A DNA stretch of 64,000 nt from Maribacter sp. MJ134 (GCF_003970695.1 NZ_CP034570.1:3534001-3598000); one strand, 5' to 3'; shown: positions 16,203-24,796, counted from the stretch's first letter. A program made the numbers and translations. Notes: a model not told the origin generated them from the sequence alone.

Positions 16203-17309
16203 ATGAGCGAATCTAAAAGGTTACAGGAGCTTTATGCATATCAAATTTTAGATACACCTTCGGAAAAGAAATTAGACGATATCGTAGAGATTGCCGCAAC
16301 GCTCTGTGATACACCTATTGCCGCTATTTCTTTTTTTGATAAGGATAGGCAATGGTTCAAGGCTAAAAAAGGAGTATTTATTGATGAAATAGCCTCACTA
16401 AATTATATTTGTACGTATGCCATAAAAAATCCTAGTAAGGTATTGGTCGTGGAAGATGCCGTACTCGATGTGCGCTTTACTCACATTAGTTCTTTTGATA
16501 TAGGAAAGAAATCCACTCGTTTTTTGGTCAACATACCGTTGACCACTTTAGACGGCCAAGTATTGGGAGTTCTTTCCGTAATGGACTTAAAACCGAGGCA
16601 AATAACACCTAGAAAAATAAACGCTCTAAAACTATTATCCTTAGAAGTAGGGCAGTATCTTGAGTCTAAAAAGGCGATTTATTCGCAAGAGGTCACGCTT
16701 AAAAAGGGGACAATGGCCTTGGAGCGTTTCTCTAATCAATCCACAAGTATATTTTTACAATTTGAAATAGATGCACAAGGGAAGTTGAATTTCCTATTCG
16801 TGAGTAAGGGTATCAATAAGATGCATGCAAGTTTAGATGATGAGAAAATCCTTAAGAACCCAGAAGAGATTTACACGATAATTCACCCAGATGATTTAAG
16901 TTATCTAAAACAGACCATTCTAGATTCTTGTGTAAACCTTAGGATGTGGCAGGCAGAATTCAGAATCGTATCAGAAAATGGGGATGTTTCTTGGCATGAA
17001 GGTATGGCGAAACCTGTTAAAAAAGAAGACGGAAAAGTGATGTGGTACGGTACATTTCAAGACATCTCCGGTAAAAAAGAATACATAAAAACCTTAGAGC
17101 AAATGTCTTTTGATATCTCCCACGTTCTTAGAAAACCGATAACTACCTTAATGAGCATTATTTCTGTAATAGAGATTGAGAAAGACATGGACGAGCAGTC
17201 CTTAAAGATGTATGCGGGCTATTTAAAAGCTGTGGGGGAAGAATTGGATAAGTTTACTAAAATGCTTAACGACAGCTATTACGATAAATGGATGGGAACG
17301 CAGCAGTAA
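16203..17309 (+). CDS. GAF-PAS protein with histidine-kinase dimerisation helix but no ATPase domain
   Basis: A 368-residue cytosolic sensor. The N-terminal GAF domain (residues 20-150; ISFFDKDRQWFKAKKG and NIPLTTLDGQVLGVLSVMD) is followed by a PAS fold (about 175-295; GTFQDISGKKEY) and a DHp-like helix with His307 in ISHVLRKPITTLMS. The protein ends about 60 residues later, before any N- or G-box, so it cannot phosphorylate itself. It may be a dimeric phospho-acceptor or signal adapter for another kinase, or a gene that lost its ATPase end. No frameshifted ATPase remnant is seen between its stop and the next gene. It starts 87 bases after the thiamine operon. Confidence 0.75.
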   Translation: MSESKRLQELYAYQILDTPSEKKLDDIVEIAATLCDTPIAAISFFDKDRQWFKAKKGVFIDEIASLNYICTYAIKNPSKVLVVEDAVLDVRFTHISSFDIGKKSTRFLVNIPLTTLDGQVLGVLSVMDLKPRQITPRKINALKLLSLEVGQYLESKKAIYSQEVTLKKGTMALERFSNQSTSIFLQFEIDAQGKLNFLFVSKGINKMHASLDDEKILKNPEEIYTIIHPDDLSYLKQTILDSCVNLRMWQAEFRIVSENGDVSWHEGMAKPVKKEDGKVMWYGTFQDISGKKEYIKTLEQMSFDISHVLRKPITTLMSIISVIEIEKDMDEQSLKMYAGYLKAVGEELDKFTKMLNDSYYDKWMGTQQ

Positions 17310-17325
17310 TGTCCTTGCCTAAGAT

Positions 17326-17763
17326 TTAGTTAGAGATGCTTACGGTGTTTCCGTTAAAGGTAGCCCTGTATTCTAGCATATCGTAGTAACGATTACCATC
17401 GTCCGGTCTGTTCAGCTGTTGCCCGGTAAAAAGGCTATATTGATACTCCTCGCATTCACAGGTAGCTACCTGTCCGTCTAGGACCATAGTGGAGCATGAA
17501 TTTGGCGCATGATTGGGGCAACTGGCCTCAAAGGCCCTAAACTGATTAAAACCTGCATTGACGATAAAAACACCACGAGTGCCCACACCGGTGCTCTGCA
17601 CCAGAACAACACTTCCCGTATTGGTTAAGGGACTATAGAGCGGTAAATTTAAATTGGCATCGAACCTAAAACCTATTTCTTGCAAGAACGGATTTCTGTT
17701 GGTCTGCTCATTGGAACAGGAGACTATCAATACCACTAAAAGAATCCCTAGAATACGGCTCAT
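17326..17763 (-). CDS. Rieske-like lipoprotein with a degenerate cluster site
   Basis: A 145-residue lipoprotein (MSRILGILLVVLIVSC, lipid Cys16) with a Rieske-type fold. The first half-site is intact: Cys82-x-x-His85 in SCPNHAP. The second, normally CPxHG, reads Cys102-Glu-Cys-Glu-Glu in TCECEEYQYSLFTGQ, so the second histidine ligand is replaced by Glu105. The YQYSLFTGQ strand after it still matches the family. It therefore either binds no 2Fe-2S cluster, uses other ligands, or is a structural relic. It is transcribed towards the GAF-PAS gene, with 16 bases between the stops. Function unknown. Confidence 0.7.
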   Translation of the reverse strand: MSRILGILLVVLIVSCSNEQTNRNPFLQEIGFRFDANLNLPLYSPLTNTGSVVLVQSTGVGTRGVFIVNAGFNQFRAFEASCPNHAPNSCSTMVLDGQVATCECEEYQYSLFTGQQLNRPDDGNRYYDMLEYRATFNGNTVSISN

Positions 17764-17813
17764 ATGCTGATATGGTTTTACTAAAACTTGAACAAATTTG
17801 CGTAAAAAATATG

Positions 17814-17821
17814 TATATTTG
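17814..17821 (+). promoter_or_regulatory. -7 promoter box upstream of greA
   Basis: TATATTTG, a match to TAnnTTTG, 75 bases ahead of the greA start. A TTG at 17788-17790 is 23 bases upstream, at the long end for a -33 element. Confidence 0.45.
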
Positions 17822-17896
17822 CGTTAAATCCTCTCTAAAAAAGCCCCGTTATTAGGGTAAAGCAGAGGATTTTCTTATTTATTAAACGAGTAAATT

Positions 17897-18373
17897 ATGA
17901 GTAACGTATCTTACTACACGGTAGAGGGCTTAAAAAAGCTAAAAGATGAACTGAATCATCTTAGAGATATAGAGCGGCCCAAAGCATCACAGGCAATAGC
18001 GGAAGCTCGTGATAAAGGAGATTTGTCTGAAAATGCAGAGTACGACGCGGCCAAGGAAGCACAGGGTCTGTTAGAAATGAAGATTTCTAAAATGGAAGCA
18101 ATTTTAGCCAATGCCAGATTAATAGACGAATCACAGTTAGATACCTCTAAAGTACTGGTGTTATCTACTGTAAAATTGAAGAACCAGACCAATGGTATGG
18201 AAGTAAAATACAAATTGGTGGCTGAAAGTGAAGCGGATTTAAAAACGGGAAAAATATCGGTCAGTTCTCCAATAGGTAAAGGTCTTTTAGGCAAGAGTGT
18301 TGGGGATACGGCAGAAATAACGGTGCCAAACGGAACTTTGAAGTTTGATATTCTTGAGATTACTAGGGAATAG
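17897..18373 (+). CDS. greA: Transcription elongation factor GreA
   Basis: Rescues backtracked RNA polymerase by stimulating transcript cleavage. The 158 residues show the N-terminal coiled coil with the family signature (LNHLRDIERPKASQAIAEAR, GDLSENAEYDAAKEAQ, with the acidic tip residues) and the C-terminal FKBP-like domain (SPIGKGLLGKSVGDTAEITVPNG). Length is exactly that of the family. It is preceded by a Bacteroidetes-type -7 box and followed by a strong terminator, so it is mostly its own unit. Confidence 0.96.
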   Translation: MSNVSYYTVEGLKKLKDELNHLRDIERPKASQAIAEARDKGDLSENAEYDAAKEAQGLLEMKISKMEAILANARLIDESQLDTSKVLVLSTVKLKNQTNGMEVKYKLVAESEADLKTGKISVSSPIGKGLLGKSVGDTAEITVPNGTLKFDILEITRE

Positions 18374-18395
18374 AGCCGTTTTAATAACTATATTT

Positions 18396-18427
18396 AATCC
18401 CGTTATGTCCCGTAACGGGATTTTTTG
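18396..18427 (+). terminator. Rho-independent terminator after greA
   Basis: AATCCCGTTA, 7-base loop, TAACGGGATT then TTTTTG. Ten base pairs followed by a T-run. Confidence 0.9.
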
Positions 18428-18447
18428 TTTCATATAATCAACCCGCC

Positions 18448-18840
18448 ATGGCAACCATATTCACGAAAATCATCAATGGGGAAATACCCTGTTACAAAAT
18501 AGCCGAAGACGATAATTTTCTGGCTTTTCTAGATATCAATCCTAATGCGAAGGGGCATACGCTATGTATACCCAAAAAGGAGGTAGATAAATTGTTAGAC
18601 TTAGACGAGGATACGTATGGCGCATTGATGGCTTTTTCCAGAAGGGTAGGTCTGGCCTTACAAAAAACCTTGGATTGTAAGCGGGTAGGGATGTCCGTTA
18701 TTGGATTGGAGGTGCCTCATGTACACGTACACTTAATTCCCTTGACCACAATGAAAGATGCCACTTTTCAACATAAGGTTAGTCTATCTCCAGAAGAATT
18801 TAAGGACATAGCCGCACACATTAGTGCTAAATTTGAATAG
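18448..18840 (+). CDS. HIT family nucleotide hydrolase
   Basis: A 130-residue histidine-triad protein: FTKIINGEIPCYKIAEDD at the N-terminus and the active-site triad in VPHVHVHLIPL near residue 94. HINT-branch members hydrolyse AMP-linked phosphoramidates; the precise substrate is unknown. The gene directly follows the greA terminator, with the start codon in a CCGCCATGG context, and its 3' end overlaps the convergent zinc-ribbon gene by 14 bases. Confidence 0.92.
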   Translation: MATIFTKIINGEIPCYKIAEDDNFLAFLDINPNAKGHTLCIPKKEVDKLLDLDEDTYGALMAFSRRVGLALQKTLDCKRVGMSVIGLEVPHVHVHLIPLTTMKDATFQHKVSLSPEEFKDIAAHISAKFE

Positions 18841-19183
18841 TTCCTCCCAAGGAAAAATACACCCCTATAGCTATGATTATCAGTACTATAATAATCAATA
18901 TGTAAAAGAGAAAGGTAGGTTTGCTCGATTTTTTCTCGGGCACCACTGTTTTTTGATAGTAGTTGAACATACGTTCAATATCGTCCGTCCATGCAACCGG
19001 ATATATCATAGAGCTACATTTACGACAAACGATTTGGTTACTTACCTCGTTGGTGGTTTTATGAAAAAAACGTCCGTAGGTATGTTTTTGATAAAAAGAA
19101 AGTTTTAGGTCCTGATTAAAACACTCGGGACAATTGTTGGTAAGGTCCGCTTCCTTTATAACAATCAATTTTTCCTTTGCCAT
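18827..19183 (-). CDS. Zinc-ribbon protein with C-terminal membrane anchor
   Basis: A 118-residue protein with one treble-clef or zinc-ribbon pair, CPEC near residue 18 and CRKC near residue 53, and a single hydrophobic helix near residues 90-111 (TFLFYILIIIVLIIIAIGVYF). It has the look of a tail-anchored metal-binding protein. No family name is recognised. It starts 2 bases after the stop of the histidine kinase gene upstream and is surely co-transcribed with it, which suggests a link to that signalling system, but no more can be said. Confidence 0.7.
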   Translation of the reverse strand: MAKEKLIVIKEADLTNNCPECFNQDLKLSFYQKHTYGRFFHKTTNEVSNQIVCRKCSSMIYPVAWTDDIERMFNYYQKTVVPEKKSSKPTFLFYILIIIVLIIIAIGVYFSLGGTIQI

Positions 19184-19185
19184 GA

Positions 19186-20334
19186 CTACTTGTGAGCTTT
19201 GAGGGAAATTTGCATTATGGTACCCTCTTTACCTGACGAAAGTACCTTTATTTTTCCGTTATGATATTCTTCAATGATTCTTTTTACCAGTGATAGGCCC
19301 AGGCCCCAACCTCGTCGTTTGGACGTTACGCCCGGATTAAAGATACTGGTAAAATTGCTTTTAGGTATTCCATGTCCCGTATCGGCAACCAAAATATTCA
19401 CGAATTTTCCGTCGGGAACAATATCTATGGAGATACTTCCTTTGCCTCGCATAGCATCAATACCGTTCTTAACTAGATTTTCTATAGTCCAATTATACAA
19501 AGAACTATTTATCAGGACCGATTGCGATTCTATTCTAGAATTGAAGGTGAAATGGATTAGCTTGGAACTTCTTTTCTTTAAATACTCGAATGCGGCCTTG
19601 GTCTCCACTACAATATCACTTTCGTAAAGTTTGGGTAATGAACCAATTTTGGAGAAGCGTTCCGTAATGGTCTCCAATCGGGCGATGTCCTTTGCTATTT
19701 CCTTGGTGATATCAGGATTTATATGTTCAGATTTCAATAACTCGTTCCAACCTAATAGTGAAGATAACGGAGTACCGATCTGATGTGCCGTTTCCTTGGC
19801 CATTCCTGCCCAGAGTTTATTCTGTTCTGAGGCTTTGTTTGTTCTAAACAGGAAATAGATGACCGCTCCGAACAGAAAGATAATTAATAGCAGGGCAATA
19901 GGATAATATTTTAACTTGTTCAATACCTCGGAATTACCGTAATATAACGTGGCCAGATGTTCGCCTTGTTGGTCGATGGATACCGGAGTGTTCTCGTTTT
20001 GAAATTGCCTTAATTTTTTTTGGATATAAACGGAGTCGGATGCTTTCTCGGCAGGAATATTATTTATCCTAATGGTACTATCTTTATTGATCAGTATCAT
20101 TGGGGTAGACGTATTGTTTTGGAACACCTTTAAATGTAGACTTCCCAAATCTACGTCCTCGGCAGAATGAAGGAATTCTGATTGTGCAGTGGCCCAAATC
20201 TCCATTTTTAGACGTTCTTCTTCCTTAAAGGTCTTGAAAAAACTATTGGTATTCAGCAAGATAAGGCTCACAACGATGAAGGAGCCTACTAATAAAAATA
20301 TATTGGAAATTTTACTCTTAGGATTAAATTGCAT
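19186..20334 (-). CDS. Membrane sensor histidine kinase
   Basis: A 382-residue kinase with a membrane helix at residues 10-28, a periplasmic part of about 110 residues, a second helix near 140-160, a DHp motif (AKETAHQIGTPLSSLLGW, with the phospho-His in AHQIGTP) and an ATPase domain (NLVKNGIDAMRG, VADTGHGIPKS, GWGLGLSLVKRI). No receiver domain. No response regulator lies next to it, so it is an orphan kinase sharing an operon with the zinc-ribbon membrane protein. The signal is unknown. Confidence 0.88.
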   Translation of the reverse strand: MQFNPKSKISNIFLLVGSFIVVSLILLNTNSFFKTFKEEERLKMEIWATAQSEFLHSAEDVDLGSLHLKVFQNNTSTPMILINKDSTIRINNIPAEKASDSVYIQKKLRQFQNENTPVSIDQQGEHLATLYYGNSEVLNKLKYYPIALLLIIFLFGAVIYFLFRTNKASEQNKLWAGMAKETAHQIGTPLSSLLGWNELLKSEHINPDITKEIAKDIARLETITERFSKIGSLPKLYESDIVVETKAAFEYLKKRSSKLIHFTFNSRIESQSVLINSSLYNWTIENLVKNGIDAMRGKGSISIDIVPDGKFVNILVADTGHGIPKSNFTSIFNPGVTSKRRGWGLGLSLVKRIIEEYHNGKIKVLSSGKEGTIMQISLKAHK

Positions 20335-20427
20335 CCATTTGATTTCTACTATTAAAGATAACCTAATTTGTAAAAAATTGTTGTGTTGTATTCATAGACT
20401 ATTGTTTTATTGTAGTGTCATTTTACG

Positions 20428-20435
20428 TATTTTTG
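20428..20435 (+). promoter_or_regulatory. -7 promoter box upstream of the DUF3127 gene
   Basis: TATTTTTG, a match to TAnnTTTG, 28 bases before the ATG at 20463. It implies a very short leader. Confidence 0.4.
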
Positions 20436-20462
20436 ATTTTTACAGTAAAAAGAGCGTTTAAG

Positions 20463-20840
20463 ATGGAAATAGAAGGAAAAGTGAAGTTGGTCGGAGAGAC
20501 CAAGACTTTTGGAAACAACGGTTTCAGAAAAAGAGAATTAGTAGTAACTACCGATGAGCAGTATCCGCAACATATTATGGTAGAATTTGTTCAGGACAAA
20601 TGTGATTTGTTGAACAGTTACGCTGTTGGTCAGGATGTTAAGGTCAGCATAAATCTAAGAGGTAGAGAGTGGACAAACCCACAAGGCGAGGTAAAATATT
20701 TTAACTCCATCCAAGGTTGGCGTATAGAGAACTTACAGCAGCAATCACAACCGGAAGGAATGCCACCTGTTCCTCCGATGGAAGCTTTTGAGCCTGCTGA
20801 TAATTTAAATGAAGAAGATCATGATGATCTTCCATTTTAA
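20463..20840 (+). CDS. DUF3127 protein, OB-fold-like
   Basis: A 125-residue protein recognised as DUF3127, a Bacteroidetes family. It begins MEIEGKVKLVGETKTFGNNGFRKRELVV, has VGQDVKVSINLRGREWTNPQGE in the middle and ends in an acidic tail with EEDHDDLPF. The strand pattern and acidic C-terminus ending in a Leu-Pro-Phe are like single-strand-DNA-binding proteins, which suggests an OB fold and nucleic-acid binding, but this is inference. The ATG at 20463 was preferred to an upstream start because it begins the conserved part and follows a -7 box. A terminator follows. Confidence 0.8.
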   Translation: MEIEGKVKLVGETKTFGNNGFRKRELVVTTDEQYPQHIMVEFVQDKCDLLNSYAVGQDVKVSINLRGREWTNPQGEVKYFNSIQGWRIENLQQQSQPEGMPPVPPMEAFEPADNLNEEDHDDLPF

Positions 20841-20901
20841 GGGTTACAGTATAAAATAACTGTTCAGAAGAGGTTTTACCTCTCGCATAAGGAAAAAAAC
20901 T

Positions 20902-20938
20902 AAAACTTGTTCGACTTAAAAAGTTAAACAAGTTTTTT
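20902..20938 (+). terminator. Terminator after the DUF3127 gene
   Basis: AAAACTTGTT paired with AACAAGTTTT (10 bp) around a small inner stem, then a T-run. Suitable as a terminator on either strand. Confidence 0.8.
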
Positions 20939-20973
20939 GCTTTCTAGACCTTTTTCCTAATTTGAGAATAAAA

Positions 20974-21645
20974 ATGGTGGAAGAGGAAACATCAGAGGGA
21001 CCAATTCATTTCCTTTCGGAGCGCTTGTACTTTCCTTCGGTGGAGAACGCCAATTCCGAAGGACTTCTGGCGGTAGGCGGTGATTTGTCCTCCGAACGGC
21101 TTTTATTGGCATATCAAAGTGGAATTTTTCCGTGGTTCAATGATGATTCGCTCATCATGTGGTGGAGCCCAAAGATGCGAATGGTATTGTATCCGGAAGA
21201 GGTTAAAATCTCTAAAAGCATGCAAAAAGTAATCCGTTCAGACCAGTTTCGTTTAACAAAGAACAAAAGATTTAAGACGGTTATTGAACAGTGTTCCGCC
21301 GTTCCCAGAAATGACCAGGAAGGTACTTGGATAACGGATGAAATGAAAAAGGCCTATCTGGAGCTACACCAAAAAGGTTTCGCCAAATCTTATGAAGTTT
21401 GGGAAGGAAATAATTTGGTCGGTGGTTTGTACGGAATTGATTTGGGACATATATTTTGTGGAGAAAGTATGTTTAGCTTAAAGCCTAACGCCTCTAAATT
21501 TGCATTTATAAAATTGGCGGAAGAACTACAGGAACAGCATTATAAGTTGATAGACTGTCAGCTATATACCGACCATCTGGCGAGTTTGGGAGCTAGGGAA
21601 ATACCCCGAAGCTTGTTTATGAGTAGGCTAAAGGGACAGAACTAG
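20974..21645 (+). CDS. aat: Leucyl/phenylalanyl-tRNA--protein transferase
   Basis: Adds Leu or Phe from tRNA to proteins with N-terminal Lys or Arg, marking them for the N-end-rule ClpAP pathway. The 223 residues show GLLAVGGDLSSERLLLAYQSGIFPWF, WWSPKMRMVLYPEEVKISKSM, GTWITDEMKKAYLELH and CGESMFS, all typical of the family. The ATG at 20974 is used; a TTG four codons upstream is less likely. Its 3' end overlaps the DUF2490 gene on the other strand by 18 bases. Confidence 0.93.
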   Translation: MVEEETSEGPIHFLSERLYFPSVENANSEGLLAVGGDLSSERLLLAYQSGIFPWFNDDSLIMWWSPKMRMVLYPEEVKISKSMQKVIRSDQFRLTKNKRFKTVIEQCSAVPRNDQEGTWITDEMKKAYLELHQKGFAKSYEVWEGNNLVGGLYGIDLGHIFCGESMFSLKPNASKFAFIKLAEELQEQHYKLIDCQLYTDHLASLGAREIPRSLFMSRLKGQN

Positions 21646-22317
21646 ATTTGTGATTAAGAACGCTACATTTTCCGTAACCGCATTATAATTTTCCGCTTGG
21701 TATTCCGCTCCAAGTTGAAATTTGGTTTTTTCACTGATCAACCAACCCAATTGTGCGGTTATACGTTGGTCATATTCCGGTCGCGTAGCTTTTCCTGCAC
21801 TCAGTAGAGACTCGGTGGTTAGTACTAAATAAGATTCGCCAATATCCAATTCAACACCCTGCAGGGGTAAATCCATTGCAAATCTATATCTAAACCTATG
21901 TATGGTAGCGGATGCCGTAATGCGTTGTTCCGTTCTTAACCTATGCCCAAATCTTAGAACTCTCGCTTTATGGGTAATGTTATACTGCTGCGTTATACGC
22001 AGTTCATTTTCTTTGTCCTGTTCAAAATTTTCACGAAATCTATATTGGAACCCTAAACCCAGACTTTGATTATCACTAATCTTAAGTTTAGAAAAATGTA
22101 CAAAGTCTAATTGTCTTATTTCAAAATCCAATGCAGAATCCTGGTACAGATAGGTGCGTTTTGCTAAGGAAAAGTTATGGGAGTAATTTGCGGTTACTTT
22201 GTAATTCAGGGCAAGTTGAGGTTGCCAATAGCCGGTCCAATTATCCTGTGCCTTTACGGTATGAAAAACGGTCCAAAAACAAATAAATAGAATACTGCTT
22301 TTCCTAGTAAAGAACAT
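21628..22317 (-). CDS. DUF2490 outer-membrane barrel-like protein
   Basis: A 229-residue exported protein with signal peptide (ending VKAQ at about residue 24) and a pattern of alternating strands ending in a final aliphatic-Leu (FLITNLVLSL), as expected of a small outer-membrane beta-barrel. The sequence layout (NWTGYWQPQLALNYKVTANY, FEIRQLDFVHFSKLKISDN) fits DUF2490. Role unknown. The start overlaps the stop of the upstream secreted-protein gene by 14 bases, so the two are coupled. Confidence 0.72.
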   Translation of the reverse strand: MFFTRKSSILFICFWTVFHTVKAQDNWTGYWQPQLALNYKVTANYSHNFSLAKRTYLYQDSALDFEIRQLDFVHFSKLKISDNQSLGLGFQYRFRENFEQDKENELRITQQYNITHKARVLRFGHRLRTEQRITASATIHRFRYRFAMDLPLQGVELDIGESYLVLTTESLLSAGKATRPEYDQRITAQLGWLISEKTKFQLGAEYQAENYNAVTENVAFLITNLVLSL

Positions 22318-22888
22318 GGTCGTAGTTAGGGGGTAATGACTTTCTTATCTTTTTGAAATTTCCTTCCGCATCAAAAAGGATTTCGTAATCAAAGTAGTTT
22401 TTATCAACTTTTCCGGCGACAATAAGTTCATAATTAAGTGAGGGCAGTAATAGATTTTGAAAGGCATTCCTAAACGTTTCTTTAAGTTGTTCTTGGTTTG
22501 CAGGATATTGCTGCTGTATTCTTTTGATTCGATATTTTGAGAATTGAGATTCAAAATAGGTTATCATTTTGGCCAAAGCATCGGATGGGATATCTACTTC
22601 CTTTATGAGTACCTCAATATCTTCCAGATGGCCTTTTTCGTCAAATTCTACACTGTACCAGAGTCTGTCTTTTTTGAATTTCGCTTCAAAACTGGTTTTG
22701 GCGCTATCGGTCTCTTTATAGAATTTGAGCCGTTTCACCTCTTGCAGTTCACTTTCCATCGCATCCAAGGCGGCGGTTGGAAATTGTGATTTTCGAATGC
22801 GGAATTCGCGTTCATATTTATCCTGTGACATAGTAAAAGAGCAACAGCAAATTATGATGAGGGACAGCCCGAATAATTTATTTTTCAT
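22304..22888 (-). CDS. Secreted protein with PepSY-like halves
   Basis: A 194-residue protein with signal peptide (ending FTMSQ near residue 21). The mature part seems to contain two similar halves, each with a helix followed by strands: FPTAALDAMESELQE with WYSVEFDEKGHLEDI, and YELIVAGKVDKNYFDYEILFDAEGNFKKI. The last phrase is typical of PepSY-like domains in Bacteroidetes. Function unknown. It is directly coupled to the DUF2490 gene and may act with it at the outer membrane. Confidence 0.6.
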   Translation of the reverse strand: MKNKLFGLSLIIICCCSFTMSQDKYEREFRIRKSQFPTAALDAMESELQEVKRLKFYKETDSAKTSFEAKFKKDRLWYSVEFDEKGHLEDIEVLIKEVDIPSDALAKMITYFESQFSKYRIKRIQQQYPANQEQLKETFRNAFQNLLLPSLNYELIVAGKVDKNYFDYEILFDAEGNFKKIRKSLPPNYDHVLY

Positions 22889-22900
22889 AGTTTCTAATAT

Positions 22901-23464
22901 CTAGACCTGGGTATACCTAAAGCAATTTATTTCATGATCGTTAACCATGCCCGTTGCCTGCATAAAGGCGTAGACCACGGTGCTTCCAACAAATTTAAAG
23001 CCTCTTTTTTTTAAATCCTTGCTAATTTGGTCGGAAAGCGGAGTATTCGCAGGGGCCTCTTTATAGTTCTGTATTTTGTTTATCATTGGTTTGTGGTCAA
23101 GAAAGTCCCAAATATATTTATGGAAACTTCCAAAAGTTTTCTGTACTTCCATAAAGGCTATGGCATTGGAGATAGTAGCGTTTACTTTAAGTTTGTTCCT
23201 GATAATACCGGCGTTCTGTAAAAGTTCTTCTTTTTTCTTGGTGTCGTACAAGGCAATTTTTTGATAATCAAAATTATCAAAGGCCTTTCTGAAGTTTTCT
23301 CTTTTTCTCAAAATGGTTATCCAGCTAAGACCCGCCTGAAAAGTCTCTAGAACAAGAAACTCAAATAGCGTAGCATCATCCTTGACCGGAACACCCCACT
23401 CCTTATCATGATAATCTTCATACAGCGTATCGCCAACACACCAGCCACATTTGTGTTTTTCCAT
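22901..23464 (-). CDS. tag: DNA-3-methyladenine glycosylase I
   Basis: Removes 3-methyladenine from alkylated DNA. The 187 residues carry the Tag signatures: zinc-binding KCGWC near the N-terminus, YHDKEWGVPVKDD, LVLETFQAGLSWITILRKRENFRKAF and a C-terminal GSTVVYAFMQATGMVNDHEINCF with the remaining metal ligands. Full family length. It starts 36 bases after the sbtA stop on the same strand and may be read through from that operon, with 12 bases to the next gene downstream. Confidence 0.95.
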   Translation of the reverse strand: MEKHKCGWCVGDTLYEDYHDKEWGVPVKDDATLFEFLVLETFQAGLSWITILRKRENFRKAFDNFDYQKIALYDTKKKEELLQNAGIIRNKLKVNATISNAIAFMEVQKTFGSFHKYIWDFLDHKPMINKIQNYKEAPANTPLSDQISKDLKKRGFKFVGSTVVYAFMQATGMVNDHEINCFRYTQV

Positions 23465-23500
23465 GCCCTTAAATTAGTAATTTAAAGGATAGGGCCAACT

Positions 23501-24463
23501 TTAAAAAGATTGCACTACCCACAAGTATAGCGGCATACCTAATGTTATGTTAAACGGAAAGGTAATGGCAAGGGCCATGGGCAGATATAAACTGGGATTG
23601 GCTTTTGGTGCCGCTAGCCGCATCGCTGCGGGCACGGCAATATAAGAGGCACTTGCGGCCAATATCGCAAAGAGAAAACGGTTTCCAACACTTTCTGTAA
23701 AAGCGGCACTTACGATGGCAACAGTAATACCGTTAATTAAAGGAATAATAATGGCGAATAGAAATGCGAACCAACCTTTCTTTAGAAAATCATTAAGTTT
23801 TTTACCACTGGTAATCCCCATATCTAGCAGAAATACAGCTAAAAATCCTTTAAATATATCCGTTGTAAAGGGCTCAATACCTCTCGCCTGTTGATCACTA
23901 GCTAAAAATCCAATCACAAGGCTACCTAGGATGAGGAGTACACTTCCGTTGGTCAAAGAGTGTTTTACCACCCCCGTTAAGCTTATCTGGTTTTTTTTAT
24001 CCTTTTGGAAATACGACATTAACAGCACGCCAATAATGATGGAGGGCGCTTCCATAAGTGCCATAACGGCTACCATGTGACCCCCGAACGGTATCTGTTC
24101 TATCTCCAAGAAGGAAACAGCGGTTACGAAGGTAACGGCGCTCACCGAACCGTAAGCGGCCGCTATAGCCCCGGAGTTGGCAACACTGAATTTTCTCCGA
24201 AGGATAAAATAACTGAATACCGGAACAAATAGCGCCAAGAAGACTCCGAACAATAATGACCACAGTATTTCTAGATCCAGATTGCTATGTGAAAGTTCCA
24301 TCCCACCTTTAAATCCAATAGAGAACATGAGGTAAAGGGATATGAATTTTGACGAATTGGCGGGTATTTCCAAATCGCTCTTTAAGGACACCGCCAAAAT
24401 ACCGAGAAAGAAAAAAAGTAAGGCAGGGTTGGTCAGGTTGTCAAGCAACAAATGTAAATCCAT
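23501..24463 (-). CDS. sbtA: SbtA-type sodium-dependent bicarbonate transporter
   Basis: A 320-residue inner-membrane permease with about ten hydrophobic helices, matching the sodium-dependent bicarbonate transport family: LTNPALLFFFLGILAV at the N-terminus, FKGGMELSHSNL, AAAYGSVSAVTFVTAVSFLE (with the bicarbonate-binding Gly-Ser-Val-Ser region), and LLDMGITSGKK. It is slightly shorter than cyanobacterial SbtA. It is the last gene of a four-gene minus-strand operon with two small paralogues and a 54-residue membrane protein, divergent from a LysR regulator. It probably feeds bicarbonate to anaplerotic enzymes or carbonic anhydrase. Confidence 0.85.
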   Translation of the reverse strand: MDLHLLLDNLTNPALLFFFLGILAVSLKSDLEIPANSSKFISLYLMFSIGFKGGMELSHSNLDLEILWSLLFGVFLALFVPVFSYFILRRKFSVANSGAIAAAYGSVSAVTFVTAVSFLEIEQIPFGGHMVAVMALMEAPSIIIGVLLMSYFQKDKKNQISLTGVVKHSLTNGSVLLILGSLVIGFLASDQQARGIEPFTTDIFKGFLAVFLLDMGITSGKKLNDFLKKGWFAFLFAIIIPLINGITVAIVSAAFTESVGNRFLFAILAASASYIAVPAAMRLAAPKANPSLYLPMALAITFPFNITLGMPLYLWVVQSF

Positions 24464-24492
24464 AAGTAAGTTGATTATTTAAAAAGGAGGTT

Positions 24493-24786
24493 TTAGGCCT
24501 TCTCATTGATAGCTATGAGTTTGATGGAAATGTCTCCATCAATTTGGAGTTTATAACCTTCGTTCCTAGCTCTTAGAATAAGGTCTTTTACACTGTTTTT
24601 AGATTTTTTGAGTGACGCTATGCGCTGTTCTGACCATTCCGTATTGGTATCTACTCCATTTTGAAGACTAAGAATTTGTAGATGATGAAACTTTATTTTA
24701 TCGCTTATGAGCGAAAAGAGTACATCCGCCGCTTCAGCGGGCGCAAACGTACCCTTTACAAGATTTATGGTTTGGTCTGGCTTCAA
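24493..24786 (-). CDS. Small soluble protein of the sbtA operon, copy B
   Basis: A 97-residue cytosolic protein not recognised as a named family. It is a paralogue of the protein at 24990: shared positions include INLVxGxF, EAxDVxxxLxxxKIxFHxLQxLSL, a charged middle with RI and L, and KDxxxxARxEGxxLxIDGxxxI. Both are helical and mixed charge, without membrane segments. It sits 29 bases upstream of sbtA and 10 bases after the small membrane protein. A regulatory or scaffold role for the transporter is an inference from context only. Confidence 0.65.
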   Translation of the reverse strand: MKPDQTINLVKGTFAPAEAADVLFSLISDKIKFHHLQILSLQNGVDTNTEWSEQRIASLKKSKNSVKDLILRARNEGYKLQIDGDISIKLIAINEKA

Positions 24787-24796
24787 TGGTTCTCTT

